Counted from the first letter of the stretch, positions 26,077-34,899 are shown. The stretch: 64,000 nucleotides of DNA from Mesoflavibacter zeaxanthinifaciens DSM 18436 (GCF_000422365.1 NZ_AULQ01000006.1:191001-255000); one strand, 5' to 3'. Notes: generated by a model from the letters alone, not told the origin. Numbers and translations are program-made.

Positions 26077-26769
26077 TCAAGAGTATTTAGTTAAAACGTT
26101 AGCAACTTTTATTAAATCACTTTCATTAATTTCTGTCTCAGGAGCTAAAGGAAATATTTGCTTACCAGGTCTGCTTATAAATGCTGCACGCCAACCAGCC
26201 CATAAAGCACCAGCTACGTCCCAACCATGAGCTGCTATTAGCATACTATCTTCAGGTTTAATATTCATCTTTTTAGAAGCCCAATGATAAGTTTTAGTAA
26301 AAGGTTTAAACTTACCAACAGATTCAATACTTAACAAATCATCAAAATAATGAGTTAAACCAGCATTTTCAATTTTAATTTTAAGGCTATTGTTATCTGA
26401 GTTAGTTAAAGCTACTAACTTAAAACCATCTTCTTTTAATAATGTTAAGCCATCTTCTACATCTTTGTAAGGTGGTAGGTTTTGTAATGCGTTTGTAACA
26501 ATGTTATTAGCTTTTTCTAAAGATATTTTTATACCATTATTTGCAGCAATCATTTGTAAAGATGCAGCGCCAATTTGTCCAAAGGATTTGTATTGATTAC
26601 TAGATGAAACTACTAAAGAGTAGTGTAAAAGCGTTGTAAACCATAAAGACAATAAGTGATCCTGATGGTTTAAAACGGTTTTAATTTTTTGTTTTAAAGG
26701 ACTTAAGTCTAACAAAGTTTCATTAACATCAAAAAATAAAACTTTTGGTTTGTTAGGTTTTACATTCAT
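26077..26769 (-). CDS. Haloacid dehalogenase, type II (HAD superfamily)
   Basis: Hydrolase of 230 residues from the L-2-haloacid dehalogenase branch of the HAD superfamily. Motif I is LFFDVNETLLDL, with the nucleophilic Asp at about residue 14. Motif II is LVALTNSDNN. The lysine motif is GKFKPFTKTYHWA, and the end has MLIAAHGWDVAGALWAGWRAAFISRPG. The DVNETL sequence is typical of type II dehalogenases, although many family members act on other small acids. It is cotranscribed with the META-domain lipoprotein gene, 27 bases upstream. Confidence 0.88.
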   Translation of the reverse strand: MNVKPNKPKVLFFDVNETLLDLSPLKQKIKTVLNHQDHLLSLWFTTLLHYSLVVSSSNQYKSFGQIGAASLQMIAANNGIKISLEKANNIVTNALQNLPPYKDVEDGLTLLKEDGFKLVALTNSDNNSLKIKIENAGLTHYFDDLLSIESVGKFKPFTKTYHWASKKMNIKPEDSMLIAAHGWDVAGALWAGWRAAFISRPGKQIFPLAPETEINESDLIKVANVLTKYS

Positions 26770-26796
26770 TTTAATTGGTTTAATCAGCTTAGTAGT

Positions 26797-27216
26797 CTAT
26801 TTTTTTAATTTTTTAAATCTAAGAATTGTCACATCGTCTAGCATTAAATTAAGTTTTCCGTTTTCATCAAAACGATATCGATTAACTTTTTCCATCATAT
26901 TTAAAAAAATCTTTTCTCCTTGACCGCAATACATTAAAGTGCTTGGTCCAGGCTCACTAAAATATATAGCGTTATCTTTAATTGTGTAGTTTGCAGAATA
27001 CCCATTACAGCTATTGTTGCCTTGTACTTTATGTTTGTCTTTATTAAATGTTATTGTCGGTTTTTTATTTGGATATAAACGTTGAAAAGCGATTTTTGTT
27101 CCAGAGATATACTCTAATTCCCAACTAGTTTTATATAATTCTGCATTTTTAGTTGTTGCGCAAGAGGTAATTATTAAAACTATGATAGAGGTTAATATTG
27201 TATATGTTTTTTTCAT
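26797..27216 (-). CDS. META/HslJ-domain lipoprotein
   Basis: Lipoprotein of 139 residues with signal IIVLIITSCATTKN (lipidated Cys at about 19). The META domain follows: TSWELEYISGTKIAF, then KVQGNNSCNGYSANYTI and LMYCGQGEKIFLNMMEKV, with the paired cysteines of HslJ-like proteins, ending DVTILRFKKL. META-domain proteins are linked to heat or antibiotic resistance in some bacteria, but the molecular role is unknown. It is upstream of the HAD gene in the same transcript. The AT-rich gap 27217-27334 after its start holds no other gene. Confidence 0.85.
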   Translation of the reverse strand: MKKTYTILTSIIVLIITSCATTKNAELYKTSWELEYISGTKIAFQRLYPNKKPTITFNKDKHKVQGNNSCNGYSANYTIKDNAIYFSEPGPSTLMYCGQGEKIFLNMMEKVNRYRFDENGKLNLMLDDVTILRFKKLKK

Positions 27217-27334
27217 TATTAGTTATTTTATTAATGTGTTATTGATTATAAATTTCAAATTAAATAAAACAACTACTATACCAATTAAAATAACTATTAA
27301 AGTTATGTTATAAAAAACATAAAGTGATTTTGTG

Positions 27335-27376
27335 TTAAAAAAAATAACCCTTCTGAAGTCTTTTCAGAAGGGTTAA
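27335..27376 (-). terminator. Terminator after the AhpD-like gene
   Basis: A perfect 12-bp stem AACCCTTCTGAA (27346-27357) / TTCAGAAGGGTT (27363-27374) with a 5-base loop. On the minus strand it is followed by a T-rich run (A run at 27337-27344). Confidence 0.9.
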
Positions 27377-27399
27377 AACTATTGCTAAATATCTGATTT

Positions 27400-27951
27400 T
27401 TATTTTTTGGACCATGCAAACTTTTTAAAAGCATCATCTACTGGTGTATTTGCAATATGATTTGTATAGTTGCTTATTGTTTTTTGAGATAAACCTAATA
27501 TGATATCTAAAACATGTTTTTCTTCATATCCTGCTGCATAAAAAGCATCTAAATCTTCTTGAGATACATTACCACGGTTTCTAACAATTGATAATGTCAA
27601 TGTACGTAAAGCTTCTAATTTAGAATCTTCTAAAGGTGTTTCGTTTCTTAGAGCTTCTGTAATTTTTTCGTCTACTTTCATCATATTGGCTATACCAGTA
27701 TGTGCAGGTACACAATAATGGCAAGCATGTTCTACATTAATGGTTTGCCATACTACTGTTAATTCTTCTTCATTAAATGAAGATTCTGAGAATAACTCGT
27801 GTAATATTTGATAGGCTTCTAATAGTTTTGGAGAACTAGCTAACACACCATGCAAACCAGGAATCATTCCGTATGCTTTTTGAGATTTTTCTAATAATGG
27901 TTTTGATGCTTCTGGTGCACTTTCAATGTTCTGAATTTTTAAAGTTGTCAT
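27400..27951 (-). CDS. Carboxymuconolactone decarboxylase family protein (AhpD-like)
   Basis: Protein of 183 residues with the CMD/AhpD helical bundle. The active-site motif NVEHACHYCVPAHTGIANMM gives the C-x-x-C pair and a histidine three residues after the second cysteine, as in AhpD-type peroxidases. The N-terminus SAPEASKPLLEKSQKAYGMIPG is typical of the uncharacterised alkylhydroperoxidase-like group. Thiol-dependent peroxide removal is the family role and is inferred here. A 16-bp palindrome in its upstream region (27981-27996) matches one in the promoter of the adjacent tetR gene, so it is very likely repressed by that TetR protein. Confidence 0.9.
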   Translation of the reverse strand: MTTLKIQNIESAPEASKPLLEKSQKAYGMIPGLHGVLASSPKLLEAYQILHELFSESSFNEEELTVVWQTINVEHACHYCVPAHTGIANMMKVDEKITEALRNETPLEDSKLEALRTLTLSIVRNRGNVSQEDLDAFYAAGYEEKHVLDIILGLSQKTISNYTNHIANTPVDDAFKKFAWSKK

Positions 27952-27980
27952 TTTATTTATTGTTTAAATGTTAATTATTT

Positions 27981-27996
27981 CTAAACGTTCGTTTAG
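27981..27996. promoter_or_regulatory. 16-bp TetR operator upstream of the AhpD-like gene
   Basis: CTAAACGTTCGTTTAG is an inverted repeat with 7-bp arms and a TT centre. It agrees at 12 of 16 positions with CTAACCAATTGTTTAG at 28602-28617, and both are followed by TTAT. Confidence 0.65.
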
Positions 27997-28016
27997 TTAT
28001 TGTTTAAAAAAAACTT

Positions 28017-28580
28017 TTACAAGTTTTTAAAAATCATATCTATATAATCTTCAATTTCTTCTTTAGTATTAACCCTAGATGCAGCTGCTAAACCATGTTT
28101 AGCTAACAACAGGTAATTTGTTTGTTTTGTAACTAGTTTTTTAGATTTGTTAGTATCCATTTCTATTTTTTGTCTAAAAATAGATTTTAACTGATCCATA
28201 AAGTTTGTCATTTGCTCATTAATACATTTATCTTCTTTGCTAGAAAATTCGTTATATGTATTTGTTACAAAGCAACCTTTAGGTTGGTCGGTTTTAAAAT
28301 TAGAACTTACAGAATCATAAAAAAATTGTTTAATATCTTCAATACCTTTATTTCCTGTTTTAAGTTTATCAATATTATGTTTTACTTGTTTTTTGTAGTG
28401 TTTTAAACATTCTAAAAATAAACCGTGTTTACTTTCAAAACTAGAGTAAATAGAAAATTTATTTATACCCATTGCTTTTTCTAGCATTTGCATAGAAGTA
28501 GATTCATAGCCATTCTGCCAAAAAACATTTAAGGCTTTTTCTACAACGTCTTCTTCATTATATGTTTTATTTCTAGGCAT
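28017..28580 (-). CDS. TetR/AcrR family transcriptional repressor
   Basis: DNA-binding repressor of 187 residues. The N-terminal HTH (about 8-50, NVFWQNGYESTSMQMLEKAMGINKFSIYSSF) is of the TetR type with the usual F/YxSKxxL helix (SSFESKHGLFLECL). The C-terminal ligand domain contains the TetR_C-like segment PKGCFVTNTYNEF. The overall pattern resembles NemR/ComR-like TetR proteins. It sits 65 bases upstream of the AhpD-like gene on the same strand. Two near-identical 16-bp operators, one over its own -7 element, suggest autorepression and control of that gene. Confidence 0.92.
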   Translation of the reverse strand: MPRNKTYNEEDVVEKALNVFWQNGYESTSMQMLEKAMGINKFSIYSSFESKHGLFLECLKHYKKQVKHNIDKLKTGNKGIEDIKQFFYDSVSSNFKTDQPKGCFVTNTYNEFSSKEDKCINEQMTNFMDQLKSIFRQKIEMDTNKSKKLVTKQTNYLLLAKHGLAAASRVNTKEEIEDYIDMIFKNL

Positions 28581-28596
28581 AAATTAATTTCTTTTA

Positions 28597-28617
28597 CAAA
28601 ACTAACCAATTGTTTAG
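28597..28617 (-). promoter_or_regulatory. tetR promoter -7 element overlapped by its operator
   Basis: On the minus strand TAGTTTTG (28604-28597) matches TAnnTTTG, 17 bases before the tetR start. The 16-bp palindrome CTAACCAATTGTTTAG (28602-28617) overlaps it. Binding would block polymerase directly. Confidence 0.6.
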
Positions 28618-28635
28618 TTATAATAAAATAATTAA

Positions 28636-29745
28636 CTAATCATTAGTCTTTTTTAATAATTTATTAGCAAAAGGTAAAAGGTTAGTATAGATAAACTTAT
28701 TGGTTTTGGCGTAGTGGAAAGAAATAAAGCAAACAACAACCATAAATAAAATAGCGCCAATAATAGCTTGTGTTGGTGTTAGAGATTTATAAAAAAAATG
28801 CTTTAAACCAATACCAGTAAAGCTGCCATAAATAACAATAAAATGAATGACATAAATAGACAAGGTTTTTTGTCCAATTTTAGTGATAACGGCTTGCTTT
28901 AAATACCGCTCAAAGGTGTAAAATAGCCCAAAAATAACCAATACATTACCTAATCTAGTAAACAGATAATTATAGTTAGCGCTATCATCAAAAAGTTGTA
29001 TACCAGTAATTTGAGTTAAAAAGGTTAAAAAAGGTGAAGACCAAAAAAGTAATATAAACCCAACGACTAAAAAACCGGTGATTTTAAATTGTTTGTATCG
29101 GTATTTGTGACCAAATTTATGAAACAAAACAGCTATAAAAGCGCCAAAACAAACATAACCAAACCATGGTATCATAGTAAATACAGAACCGTTTTCTTTA
29201 GTGATGTAATTGGCTAAAAATTTAGGAATACCTTCAATGTGTAGCGTACGATACAATGGTTCGGTTACAAAAATGATATTACCAATAATTAACATTAAAA
29301 GCGCAAAAACAGTTTCGTTTTTTAAGGTAATCAGGTAAAGCCCAATAATTAAAATTAAAGACAGACCAATACATTGTAAGACATCAATAACAATAAAGTA
29401 CATATTAATTTCGCCTTTAAATAAGCTTAAAAACGAAAACCGTAACGCATACCCAATACCAATCAATAATAAACCTCTATTAAACCCTTTTTTTATACGG
29501 TATCTATCTTCATTTTTAGCTTTTGCACGCAACAGCAAAAAAACAAATACTAAACCCGTTATGGTAAAAAAAGTTGGAGCTGTAATACCTCTAAAATATT
29601 CCCAAATAGTATATGCTATGTTGGTTTTATCTCTGTAAACTGGGTTTAAAAGCGTATCAATAAAATGACCTTGTAGCATCATCAAAATAGCAAATGCACG
29701 TACAGCATCTAAGAAAAAAAGACGGGTTGGTTTCAAAATGGTCAT
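28636..29745 (-). CDS. Membrane acyltransferase of the HGSNAT/DUF1624 type
   Basis: Integral membrane protein of 369 residues with about ten helices. It begins RLFFLDAVRAFAILMMLQGHFID, the heparan-alpha-glucosaminide N-acetyltransferase-like catalytic motif in which the histidine of QGHF is the acyl acceptor in the family. ITAPTFFTITGLVFVFLL follows. Such proteins transfer acyl groups to sugars or glycans across the membrane; the substrate here is unknown. It is convergent with nothing and divergent from the symporter gene at 29798. A separate palindrome, ACTAATCATTAGT, overlaps its stop codon. Confidence 0.82.
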   Translation of the reverse strand: MTILKPTRLFFLDAVRAFAILMMLQGHFIDTLLNPVYRDKTNIAYTIWEYFRGITAPTFFTITGLVFVFLLLRAKAKNEDRYRIKKGFNRGLLLIGIGYALRFSFLSLFKGEINMYFIVIDVLQCIGLSLILIIGLYLITLKNETVFALLMLIIGNIIFVTEPLYRTLHIEGIPKFLANYITKENGSVFTMIPWFGYVCFGAFIAVLFHKFGHKYRYKQFKITGFLVVGFILLFWSSPFLTFLTQITGIQLFDDSANYNYLFTRLGNVLVIFGLFYTFERYLKQAVITKIGQKTLSIYVIHFIVIYGSFTGIGLKHFFYKSLTPTQAIIGAILFMVVVCFISFHYAKTNKFIYTNLLPFANKLLKKTND

Positions 29746-29797
29746 TAGTTATTAGGTTACAAATATATACTATATTTACTTTTTCAAAACAGTTAGT

Positions 29798-31165
29798 ATG
29801 TATAAACAGATTAATACTTGGGTAGAAGCGTTTTCTTCTGCAGTATGGGGATTTCCTTTATTAATTCTATTAACAGGTGGCGGATTATACCTTTTAATTC
29901 TATCCAGGTTTTTACCTTTTAGATATTTTAAACACGCAATAGATGTACTAAAAGGAAAGTATGATAACGAGTTAGATGAAGGTGATATTACTCATTTTCA
30001 AGCCTTAACTACCGCGTTGTCTTCTACTATTGGTATGGGAAATATCGCTGGTGTAGCTGTTGCTATTGCTGTTGGTGGACCAGGAGCTGTGTTTTGGATG
30101 TGGATTAGTGCCATTATTGGTATGTCTACAAAATTTTTTACTTCAAGTTTGGCTATCATGTTTAGAGGAAAAGATAGTGAAGGAAAAACACAAGGCGGAC
30201 CAATGTATTTTATTGTTGAAGGTTTGGGTAAATCTTGGAAACCTTTAGCGGTATTTTTTAGTCTTTGCGGATTAATTGGTGCGTTGCCGGTTTTTAATGT
30301 CAATCAATTAACACAAGCTATTAACGATATTGTACTGATACCTAACGGATTTGAGGTTAATTTTACTTCAAATTTAATCATCGGTTTAGTTTTAGTAGTA
30401 ATTACATCTGTGGTTATTTTAGGTGGTTTAAATAGAATTAGTAAAGTCACTTCAAAATTAGTACCTAGTATGGTCATACTATATTTTGTTTTAGTTTTCT
30501 TTATCTTAATTGTTAATATAGAAAGTGTTCCTTATTACTTCAAGCTTATATTTACAGATGCTTTTACAGCAAGTTTTATTAAAGAAGATGCGTTATTTGG
30601 AGGTGTTGTTGGTACATTAATTATTTTAGGAATAAGACGAGGCGCATTTAGTAACGAAGCTGGTATTGGTACAGCGCCTTTAGCACATGGTGCTGCTAAA
30701 ACTAATCAACCTGTTCGTGAAGGTTTAGTAGCTATGATGGGACCTGCAATTGATACGTTAGTTGTATGTACATTAACAGCTCTTGCTATTCTTGTTACTG
30801 GTGTTTGGAAAACAACAGACGCAAACGGTGTTAGTTTAACTGCATCAGCTTTTAGTAATGCTATGCCTATTTATGGTAAATATTTGCTTATGGCTTGTAT
30901 TGCTGTATTTAGTATTTCGTCATTGTTTTCTTATGCGTATTACGGCGGTAAATGTTTATCGTTTTTAATAGGAGCAAAGCATCAACACTACTATAATTAT
31001 TTTTATATTTTAAGTATAATTATTGGTGCGACAACATCATTAAGCTTAATGATTAATTTAATAGACGGTGTATTTGCATTAATGGCAATACCAACGATGA
31101 CAGCAACACTATTATTGGCGCCAAAAGTGATGAAAGAAGTAAAGCGTTACGTGAAAACAATATAG
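29798..31165 (+). CDS. Alanine/glycine:cation symporter (AGCS family)
   Basis: Sodium-coupled amino-acid importer of 455 residues and about eleven helices. Characteristic segments are ALSSTIGMGNIAGVAVAIAVGGPGAVFWMW (about 71-100) and RRGAFSNEAGIGTAPLAHGAA (about 279-299), both hallmarks of the AGCS family. The length is normal. It is a single gene between divergent and convergent neighbours, and its 3' end is 4 bases from the convergent AraC gene, so there is no room for a separate terminator. Confidence 0.93.
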   Translation: MYKQINTWVEAFSSAVWGFPLLILLTGGGLYLLILSRFLPFRYFKHAIDVLKGKYDNELDEGDITHFQALTTALSSTIGMGNIAGVAVAIAVGGPGAVFWMWISAIIGMSTKFFTSSLAIMFRGKDSEGKTQGGPMYFIVEGLGKSWKPLAVFFSLCGLIGALPVFNVNQLTQAINDIVLIPNGFEVNFTSNLIIGLVLVVITSVVILGGLNRISKVTSKLVPSMVILYFVLVFFILIVNIESVPYYFKLIFTDAFTASFIKEDALFGGVVGTLIILGIRRGAFSNEAGIGTAPLAHGAAKTNQPVREGLVAMMGPAIDTLVVCTLTALAILVTGVWKTTDANGVSLTASAFSNAMPIYGKYLLMACIAVFSISSLFSYAYYGGKCLSFLIGAKHQHYYNYFYILSIIIGATTSLSLMINLIDGVFALMAIPTMTATLLLAPKVMKEVKRYVKTI

Positions 31166-31169
31166 TAAA

Positions 31170-32087
31170 TTATTGACTAACAGACTTTTTAAACTGTGCA
31201 GGTGTCATCATTTCCATTTTTTTAAACTGCCTATTAAAATAACTAGTATTATTAAATCCAGCTTTAAAGGCAATTTCAGATATTCTTAGGTCTTTAGATG
31301 CTTTAATTAGTTTTTTAGAAAATTTTATTTTTTCAGAATTAATATAATCAATAGGTGAGATACCTAAGGTGTTTTTAAACTTTTTATGAAAGTGTGACGT
31401 ACTCATACAAGCCTTTTTAGCAAGTAAATCTACGGTAATATCTTTATTGGTTAAGTTTTGTTTAATGTAGTTAATTACCATACCAATTCTTGTGTCATTA
31501 AACATGTTTTGATCGCTTAATAACAAGGTTTTAGCTTTAGTTTGTAATAGTCTAACAATCAATTCTTGTAGCATTAAATCTAACAATACATCTTTAGAAG
31601 TATTATTGTTATTAGTAAAAGTATATACTAAACGGTTAATTAAATGATTAACCTCATTGTTATTGGTTAAGTGATTAGTGTTTTTGTCTAAAGACCAATT
31701 ATTGTTTTCATTTTCAATACTTACGTGATGATTAAATTTATCAACAACTTCGGTAATTTTTGTACTATCAATACCTAAGGCTAAGCATTGCGTAGGATCA
31801 TTTTCTTTTGCTAAAGGAAAATCAATCACCATTTCTTTATTTGTAGGCATAACAACAGATTCACCTGGATAAAAATCAAAAGACGGCATGCCTTCAATAT
31901 GCATTACTTTTTTACCCGTTAGCATGCTAGCTATTATAGGAAAATCAAAAGTCAAAGATACTTGCTCTGCATATTGATGAGTTTCATAAATATTCAACTC
32001 TGCAAACTCTGCATTGTAAGTCGTTCTGTTTTCTACAAGCGTAGTTAATTTTCTATGTTTTCTATGCTGACTTAATAAATGACTCAT
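31170..32087 (-). CDS. AraC family transcriptional regulator
   Basis: Regulator of 305 residues, started at the ATG at 32087 (MSHLLSQHRKHRKLTTLVEN). The in-frame extension to 32201 adds only hydrophobic AT-rich sequence that is not part of the family. The N-terminal AraC_N-type sensor domain (PF06719-like) includes SFDFYPGESVVMPTNKEMVID. The C-terminal double HTH (about 205-303) has LAKKACMSTSHFHKKFKNTLGISPIDYI and AFKAGFNNTSYFNRQFKKMEMMTPAQF. It is divergent from the aldehyde dehydrogenase gene. This AraC / ALDH / DUF779 arrangement is one I recall from many bacteria, so it probably activates the dehydrogenase. Confidence 0.9.
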   Translation of the reverse strand: MSHLLSQHRKHRKLTTLVENRTTYNAEFAELNIYETHQYAEQVSLTFDFPIIASMLTGKKVMHIEGMPSFDFYPGESVVMPTNKEMVIDFPLAKENDPTQCLALGIDSTKITEVVDKFNHHVSIENENNNWSLDKNTNHLTNNNEVNHLINRLVYTFTNNNNTSKDVLLDLMLQELIVRLLQTKAKTLLLSDQNMFNDTRIGMVINYIKQNLTNKDITVDLLAKKACMSTSHFHKKFKNTLGISPIDYINSEKIKFSKKLIKASKDLRISEIAFKAGFNNTSYFNRQFKKMEMMTPAQFKKSVSQ

Positions 32088-32299
32088 ACCCAATGATACA
32101 AAAATGTATTTTAAAAAATACTTAATAATAGGATTGTGCAACAATATAATAAATATGTTCAATAATTTGAGAATATAACAAAATAACTTTACAAAAATCA
32201 ATAATTATTCATTTTAATAAGATGAAAGCTATCAATGTTACATTATTAATAAATAATGATTGAAAACTAAATAATAACTAATAATCTAAATTAATTTCT

Positions 32300-33796
32300 A
32301 TGAGTTACTCTAAACCAAAATTTAAAGCATCCTATGACAATTTTATAAACGGAAAGTTTGTAGCACCTATTGGAGGTGAGTATTTTGAAAATACATCACC
32401 AATAGATAAATCTTTAATTGCAAAATACCCAAGATCTCAAAAAGAAGATGTAGAACTTGCTTTAGATGCAGCCAATGCAGCAAAAGAAGCTTGGGGTAAT
32501 ACTTCGGCAACACAACGCGCAACACTTTTAAATAAAGTAGCAGATATCATTGAAGAAAACTTAGAAGAATTTGCTTTAGTAGAAACTTGTGATAACGGTA
32601 AGCCAATCCGTGAAACGTTAAATGCAGATGTGCCACTTTCTGTAGATCATTGGAGGTATTTCGCATCGTGTATTCGTGCAGAAGAAGGTAGTGCAACAGA
32701 GTTAGATCAAAACACTTTATCCATGAATATTAAAGAGCCACTTGGTGTCGTTGGACAAATTATTCCATGGAATTTCCCACTATTAATGTTGTCATGGAAA
32801 TTACCACCAGCTTTAGCAACAGGTAACTGTGTAGTATTAAAACCAGCAGAACAAACGCCATCTTCAGCAACCTTATTAATGGAAAAAATTGCAGATGTGT
32901 TTCCTCCAGGAGTCATCAATGTGGTGCATGGTTTTGGACCAGAAGCAGGTAAACCTTTGGCATCGAGCTCTCGTGTAGACAAAGTTGCCTTTACAGGCGA
33001 AACGACAACAGGACAGTTAATCATGCAATATGCATCTAAAAATTTAAATCCAGTAACCATGGAGCTTGGCGGTAAGTCTCCAAATATTTTCTTTAATTCG
33101 GTTATGGATCATGATGATGCTTTTTTAGATAAAGCTATAGAAGGCGCAGTATTGTTCGCTTTTAACCAAGGTGAAGTATGTACTTGTCCATCTCGTATTT
33201 TAGTACAAGAAGATATTTACGATAAGTTTATGGAGCGTGTTGTGGCGCGTACCAAAGCAATTGTACAAACCAGTCCTTACAGTACAGATTGTATGGTTGG
33301 TGCGCAAGCGTCTAATGATCAATATGAAAAAATTCAATCTTATATAAAAATAGGAAAAGAAGAAGGAGCAAAAGTCCTTTGTGGTGGTGACGCTAATAAA
33401 GAAGGAGATTTAGGCAACGGATTCTTCATCCAACCAACCATTCTTGAAGGTCATAATAAAATGAGAGTCTTCCAAGAAGAAATTTTTGGACCAGTAGTTT
33501 GCGTAACCAAATTTAAAGACGAAGCTGAAGCTTTAGAGATTGCTAACGATACACTTTACGGCTTAGGCGCTGGTGTTTGGACACGTGATGCACACCAATT
33601 ATACCAAATCCCAAGAGCTATAAAAGCAGGTCGTGTTTGGGTAAACTGTTACCATTCTTATCCAGCACATGCACCATTTGGTGGTTATAAAAAATCTGGT
33701 TTTGGTAGAGAAAACCACCAAATGATGATGAGTCACTACCGTCAAACTAAAAACATGCTAATCTCTTATGATAAGAATAAGTTAGGTTTCTTTTAA
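32300..33796 (+). CDS. Aldehyde dehydrogenase (acetaldehyde dehydrogenase ExaC/AldB type)
   Basis: NAD-dependent aldehyde dehydrogenase of 498 residues. The catalytic cysteine is Cys294 in [12 protein letters not shown], the general-base glutamate is in [11 protein letters not shown], and the cofactor motif is [16 protein letters not shown] and [10 protein letters not shown]. The sequence start ([29 protein letters not shown]) and the presence of DUF779 downstream point to the acetaldehyde dehydrogenase subgroup. The region 32088-32299 between it and the divergent AraC gene is AT-rich. It has a near-match -7 (TAACTTTA, 32184-32191) but no perfect promoter. Confidence 0.93.
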   Translation: MSYSKPKFKASYDNFINGKFVAPIGGEYFENTSPIDKSLIAKYPRSQKEDVELALDAANAAKEAWGNTSATQRATLLNKVADIIEENLEEFALVETCDNGKPIRETLNADVPLSVDHWRYFASCIRAEEGSATELDQNTLSMNIKEPLGVVGQIIPWNFPLLMLSWKLPPALATGNCVVLKPAEQTPSSATLLMEKIADVFPPGVINVVHGFGPEAGKPLASSSRVDKVAFTGETTTGQLIMQYASKNLNPVTMELGGKSPNIFFNSVMDHDDAFLDKAIEGAVLFAFNQGEVCTCPSRILVQEDIYDKFMERVVARTKAIVQTSPYSTDCMVGAQASNDQYEKIQSYIKIGKEEGAKVLCGGDANKEGDLGNGFFIQPTILEGHNKMRVFQEEIFGPVVCVTKFKDEAEALEIANDTLYGLGAGVWTRDAHQLYQIPRAIKAGRVWVNCYHSYPAHAPFGGYKKSGFGRENHQMMMSHYRQTKNMLISYDKNKLGFF

Positions 33797-33816
33797 TAGA
33801 TAGAATATAATAGCAG

Positions 33817-33849
33817 AAAAGGCTGAGTTTAATTAATTCAGCCTTTTTT
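33817..33849 (+). terminator. Terminator or attenuator between ALDH and DUF779 genes
   Basis: AAAAGGCTGA (33817-33826) / TCAGCCTTTT (33838-33847) is a perfect 10-bp stem followed by T. The DUF779 gene starts 16 bases further, so the two genes are either separated or expressed at different levels by partial read-through. Confidence 0.8.
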
Positions 33850-33864
33850 ATTAAATTTATAATA

Positions 33865-34221
33865 ATGCAACGATTAGACATAACAGAACAAGCAAAAACA
33901 ATAGTTAGGCAGCTAAGAGAAAAACATGGCGATTTAATTTTTCATCAAAGTGGCGGATGTTGTGATGGATCTGCACCAATGATTTTTGAAAAAGATGATA
34001 TGTATTTAGATGAAAGTGATATTCATCTTGGAGATATTGAAGGCGTTCCTTTTTACATGAATCAAGATCAATTTCAATATTGGAAACATACACATTTAAC
34101 TATCGATATCACCGAAGGAAGAGGAGCAAGTTTCTCTTTAGAGATTCCTTTAGGGATCCGTTTTATTATTCACTCTAGATTATTAACAGAAGAAGAAGAT
34201 ACTTACTTTAATCATAAATAA
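33865..34221 (+). CDS. DUF779 domain protein, partner of aldehyde dehydrogenase
   Basis: Protein of 118 residues with the full DUF779 pattern: REKHGDLIFHQSGGCCDGSAPMIF (about residues 19-42, with the Gly-Gly-Cys-Cys-Asp motif), then DIHLGDIEGVPFYMNQDQFQYWKHTHLTIDITEGRGASFSLE and a final RFIIHSRLLTEEE. The family is found almost always next to acetaldehyde dehydrogenase genes, as here. Its biochemical role is not established. The conserved cysteine pair suggests metal or thiol chemistry. Confidence 0.93.
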   Translation: MQRLDITEQAKTIVRQLREKHGDLIFHQSGGCCDGSAPMIFEKDDMYLDESDIHLGDIEGVPFYMNQDQFQYWKHTHLTIDITEGRGASFSLEIPLGIRFIIHSRLLTEEEDTYFNHK

Positions 34222-34244
34222 TCATACAAGCTACAAGTTAAAAA

Positions 34245-34281
34245 CAAAACCCTATAATACCGTATTATAGGGTTTTGTTTT
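34245..34281 (+). terminator. Long palindromic terminator after DUF779
   Basis: CAAAACCCTATAATAC (34245-34260) and its exact complement (34262-34277) are separated by one base, a 16-bp perfect inverted repeat followed by TTT. The near-zero loop in DNA makes it a possible cruciform. In RNA the centre opens into a small loop. Confidence 0.85.
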
Positions 34282-34380
34282 ATTGTTAATTATAAGCTTA
34301 AAAAAATATAAATTTTATATGTTTTTGGTTTTAAAAATATGTATTTGATAAATAATTAAGTTTTTGAATCATTTTTTATT

Positions 34381-34417
34381 GCTAAATTAATATATTTATG
34401 CTAAAATAATATATATG
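34381..34417 (+). promoter_or_regulatory. Tandem imperfect repeat at the start of the InsA-like gene
   Basis: GCTAAATTAATATATTTAT (34381-34399) is followed at once by GCTAAAATAATATATATG (34400-34417), which ends in the start codon at 34415. It may be an autoregulatory site for the HTH protein or simply AT-rich slippage. Confidence 0.4.
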
Positions 34418-34834
34418 AAAATTGATTTGTGTCCAAATTGTGGTTCTGATCACTATATTAAAAGTGGAATTGTAAATGATAGACAACGCTATAAGTGTAA
34501 AAAATGTAGCTATTTTTTTTCTGTTAATAAAATAGGTAAGAAGATTGATGACTATTATGTAAACAAATCATTACAACTATACTTAGAAGGATTAACTTAT
34601 AGAGAAATAGAGCGTATCCTTGGCGTGTCTCACGTAAGTATAATGAATTGGGTAAAAAAATACAATATTAAAAGACCTTATAATTCTAATTATCATCCAA
34701 CTTATAAAATATTAAACGCCACAGAATTAGGTAATTATTTTCAAAAAACAGAAAATATTAAAGGAGCAGGAGTTGTTGTAACAGAGCTAGGAGACAAATT
34801 TATGCTAATAAAATGGGAGCGTTTTAAAGATTAG
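34415..34834 (+). CDS. InsA-like zinc-ribbon plus HTH protein without transposase domain
   Basis: Protein of 139 residues. A zinc ribbon (CPNCGSDHYIKSGIV and RYKCKKCSYFF, four cysteines, residues 6-33) precedes a helix-turn-helix (about 50-85, LEGLTYREIERILGVSHVSIMNW). Both match the InsA part of IS1-family transposases. The last 50 residues (ATELGNYFQKTENIKGAGVVV) are unrelated to the DDE catalytic part, and no second transposase frame or terminal repeats occur. It looks like a domesticated, stand-alone DNA-binding protein. It lies immediately before the short-chain fatty-acid module and 66 bases before one copy of the 25-bp element, so I propose that it regulates the module. That is inference. 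Confidence 0.8.
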   Translation: MKIDLCPNCGSDHYIKSGIVNDRQRYKCKKCSYFFSVNKIGKKIDDYYVNKSLQLYLEGLTYREIERILGVSHVSIMNWVKKYNIKRPYNSNYHPTYKILNATELGNYFQKTENIKGAGVVVTELGDKFMLIKWERFKD

Positions 34835-34899
34835 TATATATAATTAACAGATTTATATATTAATTTTTTGTTAACACATTCTTTTTTAGAGTTTAGTAG

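Noticed and set aside
29998-30303. Overlapping minus-strand ORF in the AGCS symporter gene
   Set aside because: Shadow of a strongly conserved coding frame.
34415-34834. IS1-family insertion sequence
   Set aside because: Only the zinc ribbon and HTH are present. There is no DDE transposase frame and no terminal repeats, and the tail is different, so it is a stand-alone gene.
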